From Pseudonocardiaceae bacterium (lineage in GTDB: Bacteria > Actinomycetota > Actinomycetes > Mycobacteriales > Pseudonocardiaceae), in assembly GCA_009379845.1 (NCBI GenBank), contig WHSZ01000017.1, forward strand, positions 26,260 through 90,259: a stretch of DNA of 64,000 nucleotides, written 5' to 3'. Below the pieces are notes generated by a model, which was not told the origin of the DNA, did no database searches, and worked only from the letters and a program-made list of their open reading frames with translations. Below are positions 24,142-32,636 of the stretch, piece after piece; positions within the stretch are counted from its first letter, which is position 1; every line of letters begins with the position of its first letter. The position numbers were made by a program, and so were the translations under genes.

Positions 24142-25026
24142 TCAGCGCGCCTGGCGTTCCAGCGAGGCGAGCGTACGAGCGGCGCGGCGGAATGCGCGCA
24201 CCACGGGGCGGTTCTCGTCCTCGCGGCTGACCACCGACACGATGGCGTGCTCGCCGTCCAGCGGCACGTAACGGACGTCCGGATGCGGGAAGAACCAGCG
24301 CGCGGGGTCGCCGTGCAGGCCGAGCTGGCCCGAGGTCGCGACGGCGGCGGGAACCATGCCCGGGGTACGCACGAGGGTGCTGGTGCTGCCGTACACACCC
24401 GCTGGACCTGCCCAGTCGGCGAGTCCGGGATGCCGGCCGATCGGGCGTATCCACTGCTCGCCGACGATATCGTCCTCGGACAGCCGTGGGGCCTCCGCTA
24501 GCGGCGAGTGGCGTGGCACAACCGCGAACCGCCCCACGTCCAGCACTGGATCGAACACGAGCCCGCCGGCCGGGCCGACGTCGTGGGCGACGGATACGTC
24601 CACCGCACCGGACCGCACGGCGTCGTACTGCGAGTCCCAGTCCACGTCCACGTAGGTCATGCGCAGGTGTGGAGCCTGGGCTGCCACCAGCTCACGCATC
24701 CTCGGCCAGCGATCCGCCAGCCCGAACCCGAGCATCCCGACGCGCAGCTCGTCGGTGCCCACCGGCGGCTCGGTGGACGCAACTTCGGCCAGTTCGTCCA
24801 CCTGCGCGAGCACGCGCTGCGGACGCGCGACGAACCGCTCACCCGCCGCGGTGAGCGTCACCCGGCGGCTTGTGCGGTCGAACAACCGCACGCCGATCTC
24901 GCGCTCCAGCCGCCGAACACGCCGTCCGAATGCCTGCTCGGCGATATAGTGCTGGCGCGCGGCGCGACCGAAATGGAGTTCTTCGGCCAGTGTCACGACG
25001 TAGCGCAGCGACTGGATGTCCATCAA
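24142..25026 (-). CDS. LysR-family transcriptional regulator
   Basis: 294 residues. The N-terminal HTH is clear (L-R-Y-V-V-T-L-A-E-E-L-H-F-G-R-A-A, then L-E-R-E-I-G-V-R-L-F-D-R-T-S-R-R-V). The usual S-Q-P-A/T turn is replaced by A-E-Q-A-F-G. The effector domain follows from about residue 90. Unlike most LTTRs it is co-directional with its presumed targets (MetE-like, FAA hydrolase, MBL), being the first gene of the group with 90 bp before the next start. Two Met codons open the frame, so either 25026 or 25023 is the start. Confidence 0.9.
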   Translation of the reverse strand: MMDIQSLRYVVTLAEELHFGRAARQHYIAEQAFGRRVRRLEREIGVRLFDRTSRRVTLTAAGERFVARPQRVLAQVDELAEVASTEPPVGTDELRVGMLGFGLADRWPRMRELVAAQAPHLRMTYVDVDWDSQYDAVRSGAVDVSVAHDVGPAGGLVFDPVLDVGRFAVVPRHSPLAEAPRLSEDDIVGEQWIRPIGRHPGLADWAGPAGVYGSTSTLVRTPGMVPAAVATSGQLGLHGDPARWFFPHPDVRYVPLDGEHAIVSVVSREDENRPVVRAFRRAARTLASLERQAR

Positions 25027-25173
25027 GGCCCACCCTCTCGTCGGGCCTTCATCGTACGCGGGCGTGGCCCCCGTCGTGAGTGCAGAACCGGGATGGTTGT
25101 AGTGGTGCAGCCAGAACGTCTCTACGGCGTGGCGGGCGGGATCTGCCGGCAGCCCGGCCGGGGATGGCCGATT

Positions 25174-25296
25174 TCATCGATTGGTGTCGGCGGTGATGTG
25201 CTCGAAAAGCCCCGCATAGATACGGGTGCGCACCCCCTTGGCCCACGGCTCATCCAGCTCGTCGACCTCGAGGGCGGCCGTGTTGTTGAGAAGCAT
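25174..25296 (-). CDS. Small ORF (40 codons) after the FMN-enzyme gene
   Basis: I do not recognise this peptide. It starts 8 nt after the stop of the FMN-enzyme gene on the same strand and encodes 40 residues with strong G/C third-position bias, so it looks translated. The first half is acidic (E-V-D-E-L-D-E-P-W). The second half is basic/aromatic (G-V-R-T-R-I-Y-A-G-L-F-E-H). There is no good ribosome site, so translation would depend on coupling. It could be a small peptide, or the opening of a larger enzyme destroyed by deletion: the R-I-Y-A-G-L-F-E-H segment faintly recalls the N-terminus of family 51 arabinofuranosidases. Confidence 0.4.
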   Translation of the reverse strand: MLLNNTAALEVDELDEPWAKGVRTRIYAGLFEHITADTNR

Positions 25297-25304
25297 GACG
25301 CCGC

Positions 25305-26477
25305 TTATCGCGGGCTTCCCTGGTTGCCGATCGTTGGCCGGGTGGCCCCTTGCAGGATGGAGGTGTCGATCGTACCGACGTCCCCGATGCCGCACAGTGC
25401 CATAGACGTCACAAGCTCTTCGTGTACCAATTTCAGGGACGCCACCACGCCCTCTTCGCCACCGGCGGCGAGGCCCATCGCGATGGTGCGGCCCAGCGAG
25501 ATGATCTCGGCGCCGAGCGCGAGCGCTTTCAGTGCGTCGGTGCCGCGCCGAACGCCGCTATCAAACGCGATCCTTACCGCGGATCCGACGGCGTCGACGA
25601 TATCCGGAAGCTGCTCGAGCGAGCTTGGTGCGCCGTCGAGCTGCCGGCCGCCGACATTGGATACCATGACCGCACGAGCGCCCGCCGCGACCGCGGCCTC
25701 AGCGGTCTCCGGCGTGAGCACCCCCTTGATCATCACCGGCAGGTCAATTTCGTCGATGAGCTGTCGAACGGTCGTCCATGACCAAGCATCTCGACCGAGC
25801 TCTATGTGCCGCCCGATCTCGGTTTCGATGTCGCCGCCGAAGTTGGCCGCGAACGCATCCTCCGGCAGCTCGAGTCCGGTGCTTGCGATCCGATCGCGAA
25901 CCCCGCGGGGATAGGCGTCGATGGTAAGACAGATGACCGCGTAACCGGCAGCCTGTGCCCTGTGTGCGAGCTCGACGAAGCCCTCTTCGGAGCCGGAGGC
26001 GAGGGCCTGGAAGATGCCCGCGGCGCCAGGCGCCGCGGCCGCGGTCTCCTCGAGTGAGTAGGACGACAGAACCGGCACGATCGCCGCGGTCCCACATCGT
26101 TGCGCTGCGCGGGCAACCGCGACGTCGCCCCCGGCATGAAACGCACTGTAGGTACCAACTGGCCCGGTCACGAGTGGAGTTGCCAGCTCCAAGCCAAGAA
26201 ACTCCGTCGTCGTACGGACCTCACCGACACCGGACAGCGGTCTGGGAAGCAGGTGCCAGCGGTCGAATGCCGCGCGATTCTCCGCGAGCGTGGTTTCACA
26301 TCCCGCTCCCGCGTCGAGATATGTCCACGCCTCCTTGCCGAGAGCGGCCCGCGCGGCCGACTCGAGCTCACTGAGGCTGGCCAGCCGCCGACGTTCGGAC
26401 GGGGGCGTTCGGATGCCCTCCGCGGTGCGATCCTGGTGAGGAGTCTGGCGAACGGCGCGTGACATCCCTGCTCCCAT
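25305..26477 (-). CDS. FMN-dependent alpha-hydroxy-acid oxidase/dehydrogenase homologue with altered active site
   Basis: 390 residues with the full FMN barrel: Y-L-D-A-G-A-G near residue 53, the FMN-phosphate K251 (M-I-K-G-V-L), G-G-R-Q-L-D-G around 276-282 and the C-terminal D-S-G-V-R-R-G-T-D and L-G-A phosphate loops. Key catalytic residues differ: the invariant S-N-H-G-G-R is S-N-V-G-G-R (Val275 for the base His), and the F-Q-L-Y Tyr is Leu159. The Arg after G-G is kept. It therefore should not oxidise 2-hydroxy acids by the usual hydride or proton mechanism. The gene is divergent from the IclR gene. Confidence 0.88.
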   Translation of the reverse strand: MGAGMSRAVRQTPHQDRTAEGIRTPPSERRRLASLSELESAARAALGKEAWTYLDAGAGCETTLAENRAAFDRWHLLPRPLSGVGEVRTTTEFLGLELATPLVTGPVGTYSAFHAGGDVAVARAAQRCGTAAIVPVLSSYSLEETAAAAPGAAGIFQALASGSEEGFVELAHRAQAAGYAVICLTIDAYPRGVRDRIASTGLELPEDAFAANFGGDIETEIGRHIELGRDAWSWTTVRQLIDEIDLPVMIKGVLTPETAEAAVAAGARAVMVSNVGGRQLDGAPSSLEQLPDIVDAVGSAVRIAFDSGVRRGTDALKALALGAEIISLGRTIAMGLAAGGEEGVVASLKLVHEELVTSMALCGIGDVGTIDTSILQGATRPTIGNQGSPR

Positions 26478-26679
26478 CTGCTCAGGCAGGTCCGCACGTG
26501 GACCGACTTCGCAGCCAACGATCTAGTAAGAGCCACTGGATGGTTCATAAAAACCACTAAGTGGGTTAGGTTAGACTACTGAGCAGAATAAACGAGCGCA
26601 AGGGCCTTACCCGGGCCACCGATTCGGCACGCTCAGCCAATTCAGTGGGAGGCACCTCATACCCGCGAACGCAGGCACA
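26478..26679. promoter_or_regulatory. Divergent promoter with IclR-type palindromes
   Basis: The region between the FMN-enzyme and iclR starts holds AACCACTAAGTGGGTT (26552-26567), containing the perfect palindrome CCACT-A-AGTGG. A related partial site, CCACTGGATGGTT, lies about 20 bp to the left. The right half AGTGGGTT recurs exactly at 38891-38898 upstream of the BHMT-like gene. These are likely operators for the adjacent IclR regulator. Confidence 0.6.
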
Positions 26680-27471
26680 TTGACCCGCAATCATTCCCTG
26701 ATCCGCGGCATGGGGCTGTTGCGGGCTTTAGCAGCCCGGCCTAGCGGCGCGACAGTGCCCGAACTGGCTGAGGTCACGGATCTACCGCGCTCGACGATCG
26801 CTCGGCTCCTTGCCACGCTGCATGAACTCGGCGCGGTCGAGCGTCAGGACTCTCGGGTCTGGATCCTGGGACCGGAGGTGGCGCGGATCGGCAGGGTCGC
26901 TGATCCGTTCCAGGCGTTGCGTGAACGGGGCTACGAGACGGTCCGACGGTTGTCGCAGGAGTTCCACGAGTCAGCGATGATCGCGGTCGTCTACGAGAAC
27001 TGGGAGACCGAGACGATCCTGCAGGCGGATGCGCCGAACCTCGTTGGTGCCACGAGCTGGCTTGGCAAGCGTCACGGCGGCGTGCTTCACGCGGCGGCCA
27101 CCGGCAAACTGGCATTGGCGCGGCTGAGCGATGATGAGTTGCGTCGCCACGTAACACCGCTGCGAGCCTTCACGTCGGCCACGATCACATCCGTCGACGC
27201 GCTCGCCGAGGAGCTCGAGCGAGTCCGCGCGCAAGGATGGGCGACGACGATCGACGAACTCGAACTGGGCCTGACGGCGGTAGCCGTCACCATCGAGGAT
27301 GCGGTGGTTGCCGCTGGGGCGGGTGCACGCTCGCTCAGTCTCAGCCTGAGCGGCCTGTCGGCGCGTTTGGACGTCGATCGGATCCCGGCGATCGTCGAGC
27401 AGTTGACTGCCGCCGCGCAGCGCCTCGCGCGCGGGGCGCGCACGAGTTCCGGCGATGCTCCTCACGAGTAG
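26680..27471 (+). CDS. IclR-family transcriptional regulator
   Basis: About 263 residues. The N-terminal winged helix (A-T-V-P-E-L-A-E-V-T-D-L-P-R-S-T-I-A-R-L-L) is followed by the effector domain with the I-A-V-V-Y-E and H-A-A-A-T-G-K-L-A-L-A motifs of IclR proteins. The start is uncertain. TTG 26680 opens the frame used here, but the good GGGAGG ribosome site (26647-26652) would fit an in-frame ATA at 26659 and is too far from TTG. The gene is divergent from the FMN enzyme, converges with and overlaps the MBL gene by 10 bp, and is the probable regulator of the 25174-38866 block. Confidence 0.88.
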   Translation: MTRNHSLIRGMGLLRALAARPSGATVPELAEVTDLPRSTIARLLATLHELGAVERQDSRVWILGPEVARIGRVADPFQALRERGYETVRRLSQEFHESAMIAVVYENWETETILQADAPNLVGATSWLGKRHGGVLHAAATGKLALARLSDDELRRHVTPLRAFTSATITSVDALAEELERVRAQGWATTIDELELGLTAVAVTIEDAVVAAGAGARSLSLSLSGLSARLDVDRIPAIVEQLTAAAQRLARGARTSSGDAPHE

Positions 27472-28211
27472 AAGCGCGGAGCGATGCGGTAGCGTGTTCG
27501 CCAGGCTTCCGCGTCGTGGCTGAAGATCGTCTCCGCGCCCCGCTCGGCGCGGATCCCCTTCAAACGTCGGATACTTGCGACCGACGCGGCTGGGTCGTGT
27601 GTCCCGTTGACGCGCTCTGACTCAAACATCGTCTCAGATACTGCCGCGTCACCGACCAGGATGACCGGACCGCTCTCGGGCAGCTCGACCATCACCGACT
27701 GATGCCCTGGAACATGCCCTGGCGTTGCGACCACCCGGATCCACGGCAGCAGCTCTGTGTCTCCATCGAGCGCTTCGTATTCGATGCCGCAGTCCGACCA
27801 GTCGGCGGCAGGGCAGCGGTCGGGTGTGTTAGCGGCGAAGGCGAGCTGCTCCCGCTGGACGACGTGCCGCGCCTTGGGGAAATACCGGTGCCCGCCGCAA
27901 TGGTCGCAGTCGAAGTGAGTGGTGATGACCAAGTCGATGTCGTTCGGCCGCAGCCCGACCTCGGCGAGGCGGGGCACGATACCGTCTTCCTGCCGCATCC
28001 GCACGGTCATCGCGGGACCGCCGGTTCGGCTCCACGGATCCGTTACGTGTTCGATCGCGATGCCGGTGTCGACCAGTGTGTTCTTAGGCCCTGTGATCAA
28101 GAAGGCCGTTATCGGTGACATGTAGGTGGGTCCGCGTTCTGGCTCCATCGGCATATACGTGTCGACGTCGATCTCAGCCCACCCACAGGTAAGGACGTAG
28201 AGTCTGGTCAC
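27462..28211 (-). CDS. MBL-fold hydrolase, N-acyl-homoserine-lactonase-like
   Basis: 249 residues, starting at GTG inside the stop of the ligase gene. The metal motif reads T-H-F-D-C-D-H-C-G-G, that is H-x-D-x-D-H rather than H-x-H-x-D-H. Later ligands are present in A-T-P-G-H-V-P-G-H, V-G-D-A-A-V and F-S-H-D. The layout (short N-terminal domain, G-P-K-N-T-L-V-D-T-G) matches AttM/AiiA-type lactonases. The Asp variant may change metal content. As the last gene of the importer/ligase operon, it may open a lactone or hydrolyse an amide or ester of the pathway compound. Confidence 0.85.
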   Translation of the reverse strand: MTRLYVLTCGWAEIDVDTYMPMEPERGPTYMSPITAFLITGPKNTLVDTGIAIEHVTDPWSRTGGPAMTVRMRQEDGIVPRLAEVGLRPNDIDLVITTHFDCDHCGGHRYFPKARHVVQREQLAFAANTPDRCPAADWSDCGIEYEALDGDTELLPWIRVVATPGHVPGHQSVMVELPESGPVILVGDAAVSETMFESERVNGTHDPAASVASIRRLKGIRAERGAETIFSHDAEAWRTRYRIAPRFYS

Positions 28212-29662
28212 CTCGCCCGCTTTGCGTTGAGCGCCTTACGAGCGATTTCGCCGAACAAGGGCAAAGTACTGTCCCGGATCTCGAAGACCGGCGCCAAGAC
28301 CACGTTGTCGCCCCGCCGCGCGATGGCGATCGCCTGCTGTGCGGCGGTTTCCAGCGAGATAGCGCGGGATACCGCCGATAGATCCGCTCCGGCGCGTGCG
28401 AGTGCGTCATGAATCCGATCGCCGGCCGATCCGAGCGTGAACACCCGCCGCGCCTTGCGGGTAGCCAGTAAGGCGAACTCGTCGAATAGTCGTTGCTCAT
28501 CGGGAGTAGTGTGCATCGGCGCGACCGACCATCCATCCTGGACGTCCTCGCCGCCGCATAGCAACAGTACCGAGTCATCGGCGAACGAGCTCAGCGAGGC
28601 GATGGCCTTGCGCGGCGTCAGCGCCAGGCTGTCGTCGTACACGGCGACACCATTGGCGGCAGCGACCAATTCACGTCGGCCAGCCAACCCGTCGAAACCA
28701 GTGAGTCCGGCGTGGACGGCATCGCGAGAGGCGCCAGCGCTCAGCGCCGCCGTTGCTGCGGCCAGCGCGTTCATCACGTAGGAATCGGCAAGGCGGATCT
28801 GGTCACGGGCGAGCAAGACCGTTGCGTCGTCGGCGACAAGCCGGTCACCCGCCAGCCGTACGTTGGCGTCCTGCCGTGCCGCGGCTGAGAACAGCCGGAC
28901 GCGCCCGGGAGCGATCCGCGCCCAGGCGCGGCCGATCGCCTCGTCGGCGTTGAGGACCGCCACGTCGCCCGGGCGTTGCGCGGTGACTATCCGCTGCTTG
29001 GCGGCGAGATAGGCACCGAGCGACCCGTGCCACTCGAGGTGATCAGGCGAGATCGTGGTCACCACCGCGATGTTCGGGCCGTGCGCCATGTATTCAAGGT
29101 GGGAACTCGTCAACTCGAGCACCAGCACGCCGTTGGGGTCCATGCGCTTCAGTTGCTCGAGCAACTCCCAGTTCGGATTCGCACTACCGGTCAACGGGTG
29201 CCGACAAGGCAGGTAAACCTGCCGTCCGGCAGCACGCAGAATCGCGCCGATCATCGCTGCGGTCGTGCTCTTGCCGGCCGAGCCCGTCACTCCGACGGTG
29301 AGCGCTGGTGTCATCTCGAGGAGGAGATCGGCCAGGTGGGTGATCCGGCAGCCCGCGCCGCGGGCGGCCTGGACTACCGGCGCCGACGGCGAGGTGTAGT
29401 CGTGGGCGAACAGTAGCAAGCACCGGTGGGCCCACGAGAGGTCGTCGCCTTCTGCGATGGTCACGCCGGTCGCACGAAGCGAGTCCAGTTCCTTGGCTGT
29501 CACGTCCGGTGCGACTCGGGTGGCGAGCAGGACAACGTGTGCCTCGAGCCGGACCAGCAGACGGGCGAGCGCGATCGTGTCCCGGTCAATACGGTCGACC
29601 GCCACCGTCGACGCCGGAAGCGCATCGAGCAATGGGTGGAGGTCTGTGGTGTGCGCGGTCAT
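28208..29662 (-). CDS. MurD-like Mur-ligase-family ATP-dependent amide ligase, divergent
   Basis: 484 residues with the three Mur-ligase domains. The ATP loop is G-V-T-G-S-A-G-K-S-T (124-133). L-E-L-T-S-S-H-L-E (181-189) and T-T-I-S-P-D-H-L-E-W-H-G (201-212) mirror MurD, and Lys221 aligns with MurD's carbamylated Lys. The parts of MurD that hold D-Glu and UDP-MurNAc-Ala have changed: N-D-S-K-A-T is D-D-S-L-A-L-T, the G-G-x-x-K loop is G-G-E-D-V, and the C-terminal S-P-A-x-x-S-F-D motif is missing. It should ligate an unknown amino compound to an unknown acid. It overlaps the ATPase gene upstream (ATGA) and MBL downstream (GTGA). Confidence 0.88.
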   Translation of the reverse strand: MTAHTTDLHPLLDALPASTVAVDRIDRDTIALARLLVRLEAHVVLLATRVAPDVTAKELDSLRATGVTIAEGDDLSWAHRCLLLFAHDYTSPSAPVVQAARGAGCRITHLADLLLEMTPALTVGVTGSAGKSTTAAMIGAILRAAGRQVYLPCRHPLTGSANPNWELLEQLKRMDPNGVLVLELTSSHLEYMAHGPNIAVVTTISPDHLEWHGSLGAYLAAKQRIVTAQRPGDVAVLNADEAIGRAWARIAPGRVRLFSAAARQDANVRLAGDRLVADDATVLLARDQIRLADSYVMNALAAATAALSAGASRDAVHAGLTGFDGLAGRRELVAAANGVAVYDDSLALTPRKAIASLSSFADDSVLLLCGGEDVQDGWSVAPMHTTPDEQRLFDEFALLATRKARRVFTLGSAGDRIHDALARAGADLSAVSRAISLETAAQQAIAIARRGDNVVLAPVFEIRDSTLPLFGEIARKALNAKRAR

Positions 29663-31728
29663 GACGTCATTGGAGGGTCGTCATGCGTCTGCAGAGCACG
29701 CAACTCGGTGGGCGGGATGTGGCAGCGGTAGGTGTGGCCGTCCCCGTCGTGCTGCCAGGGCGGCTTCTCGGTACGACACAGGTCGCCGATCGCGCGTGGG
29801 CAACGCGTGTGGAAGCGGCAGCCGCTCGGCGGGTTCGCGGGACTGGGAATCGTTCCCGTCAGGCGGATGCGGCCTCTCCCGGGCTCAGTCGGGTTGAGCG
29901 ATGGAATCGCCGAGACGAGTGCCTCGGTGTACGGATGGTGGCCAGGCTTGAACATCTCTTCCGCCGACCCCACCTCCACGATCTCGCCGAGGTACATCAC
30001 GGCGATCCGGTCCGACAGGTAACGCACCACTCCCAGGTCGTGTGAGATCAGGATGTAGCTGAGCTGCCGGTCGACGTGAAGATCCGACAGGAGATTCAGT
30101 ATCGCCGCCTGGACCGACACGTCGAGTGACGAGACGGGCTCGTCACAGACGACCAGTTCTGGCTCGCCAGCAAATGCCGACGCGATCGCGACGCGCTGCT
30201 TGAGCCCGCCGGAAAGCGCGGCCGGCTTGACCTCCAGGTGACGGGGCTCCAGGCGCACATCAGCCAGGAGCTGCCGGACCCGCAGATCTGCTGTCCGTCC
30301 ACGCTCGCCACGCAATAGCCGAACCGACCGAAGAAGCAGCCGCCGCACCGATCGACGCGGGTTCAACGAAGTGTCGGGATCCTGGAAGACCATCTGGACG
30401 GCGCGGCGCAGGGCATGTCGGCGACGGCGCGCTGCCGGGCTGATCGAGATGCCGCCGAAAGACAGGGTCCCTGCCGAGCTGTTGTCCAGGCCGACGACGC
30501 AGCGTGCCAGGGTGCTCTTACCCGAGCCCGATTCGCCGACAACGCCGAGGATCTCCCCACGGTGGACTTCCAGCGATACTCCCGCGACCGCCTCGACATG
30601 CTGGCCGGGCGCGGAGTAGGTCTTTCGGGCATCCTCGACGAGAAGCAGCGGTTCGCTGGCGTCGTCCGACTTATCGGCCGGAGACGGGAAGGCGCGTGGC
30701 GGGATCTTCGAGACGGCATCGACGAAATGGCATCTCGATGTGTGGCCGCTGGCAACGGGGACGAGCGGTGGCGCCTGGGTGTGGCATCGATCTTCGGTGA
30801 TCGAGCAGCGGTCGGCGAACACACACGCCGGCACGTCGGTGCCAAGCGCGGGCAGGGATCCGGGGATCGGATCGAGCCGCATGGTGTCCTTGTGCATTCC
30901 CATCCGCGGCACGCAGCGCAGGAGCGCTAGCGTGTATGGATGTTTCGGCTCGGTGAGAACATGCTGCGCCGCGCCCTCTTCGACCAGCCGGCCGGCGTAA
31001 AGCACGCCGACCCGCTCGCACATCTGCGCGACGATGCCGAGGTTGTGACTGATGAACAACACCGACGTGCCGTAGTCCGAGCGTAGGCCGGCGACCAGCT
31101 CGAGCACCTCGGCCTCCACGGTCGTGTCCAGGCCGGTCGTGGGCTCGTCGAGCACAAGCACGTGGGGGTTGGTGGCGAGCGCCATCGCGATGACCACCCG
31201 TTGCTTTTGACCTCCGGACATCTCATGTGGATAGCGCCGGGCGACTCGGCCGGGGTCGGCAAGCTGTACGCGTGTGAGCATCTCCCGCGCGGCATCGGCT
31301 GCCTCGGCACGACCCATGGCGCGGTGGTAGCGGTAGACCTCGGCGATCTGCTCGCCAATGCGCAGCGTCGGGTTCAGTGATGATGCGGTCTCCTGGTAGA
31401 CCATCGCGAGGCGGTTGCCGCGCAGCTCGCGCAGTTGCGCCGGGGACATTCCCAACATGTCCTCGCCCTCAAGGCTGACCGAACCGTCGTCGATCACGGC
31501 ATTGGGCGGCAGGTATCGCATCAGCGTCATCGCCACGGTCGTTTTGCCGCAGCCGGATTCGCCAACGAGTCCATACGCCTCGCCTGGCTGGATGGCGAGT
31601 GAGACACCACGAAGCACCTGTAGGTTCCGTCTACGCCTGCGGTAGCTCACGACAAGGTCGCGGATTTCGACTGCCGGGGGCGCCTCGTTGGCGTCCCCGG
31701 TGATTACCGACGTCGGTTCGGCACTCAT
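29659..31728 (-). CDS. Dipeptide/oligopeptide-type ABC transporter ATPase, fused DppD-DppF
   Basis: 689 residues carrying two complete nucleotide-binding domains in one chain. The first has Walker A G-E-S-G-C-G-K-T-T near residue 50 and L-V-L-D-E-P-T-T-G-L-D. The second has G-E-S-G-S-G-K-S-T and V-C-D-E-P-V-S-S-L-D. Each ends in the Cys-containing oligopeptide extension (C-V-F-A-D-R-C and F-H-T-R-C-P-R). In most operons these are separate D and F subunits. The start 31728 overlaps the permease stop (ATGA), placing it third in the importer. Confidence 0.93.
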   Translation of the reverse strand: MSAEPTSVITGDANEAPPAVEIRDLVVSYRRRRRNLQVLRGVSLAIQPGEAYGLVGESGCGKTTVAMTLMRYLPPNAVIDDGSVSLEGEDMLGMSPAQLRELRGNRLAMVYQETASSLNPTLRIGEQIAEVYRYHRAMGRAEAADAAREMLTRVQLADPGRVARRYPHEMSGGQKQRVVIAMALATNPHVLVLDEPTTGLDTTVEAEVLELVAGLRSDYGTSVLFISHNLGIVAQMCERVGVLYAGRLVEEGAAQHVLTEPKHPYTLALLRCVPRMGMHKDTMRLDPIPGSLPALGTDVPACVFADRCSITEDRCHTQAPPLVPVASGHTSRCHFVDAVSKIPPRAFPSPADKSDDASEPLLLVEDARKTYSAPGQHVEAVAGVSLEVHRGEILGVVGESGSGKSTLARCVVGLDNSSAGTLSFGGISISPAARRRRHALRRAVQMVFQDPDTSLNPRRSVRRLLLRSVRLLRGERGRTADLRVRQLLADVRLEPRHLEVKPAALSGGLKQRVAIASAFAGEPELVVCDEPVSSLDVSVQAAILNLLSDLHVDRQLSYILISHDLGVVRYLSDRIAVMYLGEIVEVGSAEEMFKPGHHPYTEALVSAIPSLNPTEPGRGRIRLTGTIPSPANPPSGCRFHTRCPRAIGDLCRTEKPPWQHDGDGHTYRCHIPPTELRALQTHDDPPMTS

Positions 31729-32636
31729 TCCTCGATCACCTGCCGCAGGCCGTCGACGACGAGATTGATGGACACCACGAGGGTCGCGAGCGCGAGGGCG
31801 GGAGCAAGCACGACCCACGGTGCCACCTGCAGATAGGAGCGGCCCAAGGAGATCGCCAGACCCCAATCTGGGGACGGTTGCTGCAGGCCGAGACCAAGGA
31901 ACGATAGCGTCGCGACCGTGAACACCGCGTATCCGAAACGGACGGTCGCCTCGACCATCAGCGGGCCACCGACATTGGGCAAGATCTCCGCCACCATGAT
32001 GTAGGGGCCGCGCTCGCCGCGGAGACGAGCAGCGGCTATGTAGTCACGACTTCGCTCCTGCAGGACGACCGAGCGAACCGTACGGGCCACGTTAGGAACG
32101 AACAGCAGGCCAGTGACCAGGATTACCGCGACGTTCGACGCGCCCACCACGGCTAGCGCCAGTACGGCGACGACGATCGGCGGGAAGGCCAAGAACGCAT
32201 CAAGCAGTCGTGTGATCAGCTCGTCGAACCAGCCGCGGTAATACCCCGCCGCCAAGCCGATGGTGGTGCCCAGCAGGAGAGCGAGCAATGTCGCAGCGGG
32301 GGCGATGCCGAGTACCGTCGTCGCGCCGGCCAGGACGCGGGACAGCACGTCACGACCGAGGTTGTCGGTCCCGAGCCAGTGTTGGGCCGAGGGCGCGGCG
32401 AGTGCGTTGGTCGGGTCAAGGGCCTGGGGGTCGGTCGGCACGAACAGTGACCACGCTACCGAGTCGAGAACCCACCACAGGAGAATCGCGCAGCCGACCA
32501 TGAAAGTCTTCGACCGTAGGAGCGCGCGCACCAGGTCACGCCGCGCACGTCGCCGCGCGCTGGGCTCGGCGACCGGCGGCTGTTCATCCACGGTCGCCTC
32601 CATCGGTGCCTGCGTCTGCTTTCGCCCGGCCGTCAT
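31725..32636 (-). CDS. Peptide-type ABC transporter permease (DppC-like)
   Basis: 303 residues with the OppC N-terminal helix followed by five membrane helices. N-A-L-A-A-P-S-A-Q-H-W-L-G-T-D-N-L-G-R-D is the hallmark loop of DppC/OppC proteins, and A-A-A-R-L-R-G is the coupling-helix (EAA) segment. The start overlaps the stop of the DppB-like gene and its stop overlaps the ATPase start, so the importer genes are fully coupled. Confidence 0.93.
   Translation of the reverse strand: MTAGRKQTQAPMEATVDEQPPVAEPSARRRARRDLVRALLRSKTFMVGCAILLWWVLDSVAWSLFVPTDPQALDPTNALAAPSAQHWLGTDNLGRDVLSRVLAGATTVLGIAPAATLLALLLGTTIGLAAGYYRGWFDELITRLLDAFLAFPPIVVAVLALAVVGASNVAVILVTGLLFVPNVARTVRSVVLQERSRDYIAAARLRGERGPYIMVAEILPNVGGPLMVEATVRFGYAVFTVATLSFLGLGLQQPSPDWGLAISLGRSYLQVAPWVVLAPALALATLVVSINLVVDGLRQVIEE

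Noticed and set aside
23324..24454. Minus-strand alternative frame of 376 codons overlapping MetE-like and lysR genes
   Set aside because: It is out of frame with both, Arg-rich, and crosses the gene boundary and operator.
22669..24501. Plus-strand ORF of 610 codons
   Set aside because: Antisense to the FAA-hydrolase, MetE-like and lysR genes, which all have conserved motifs.
25174..26477. Mycofactocin-like system (MftD-type FMN enzyme plus small peptide)
   Set aside because: The small peptide lacks the C-terminal Val-Tyr and no radical-SAM MftC or MftB-like chaperone gene is present.
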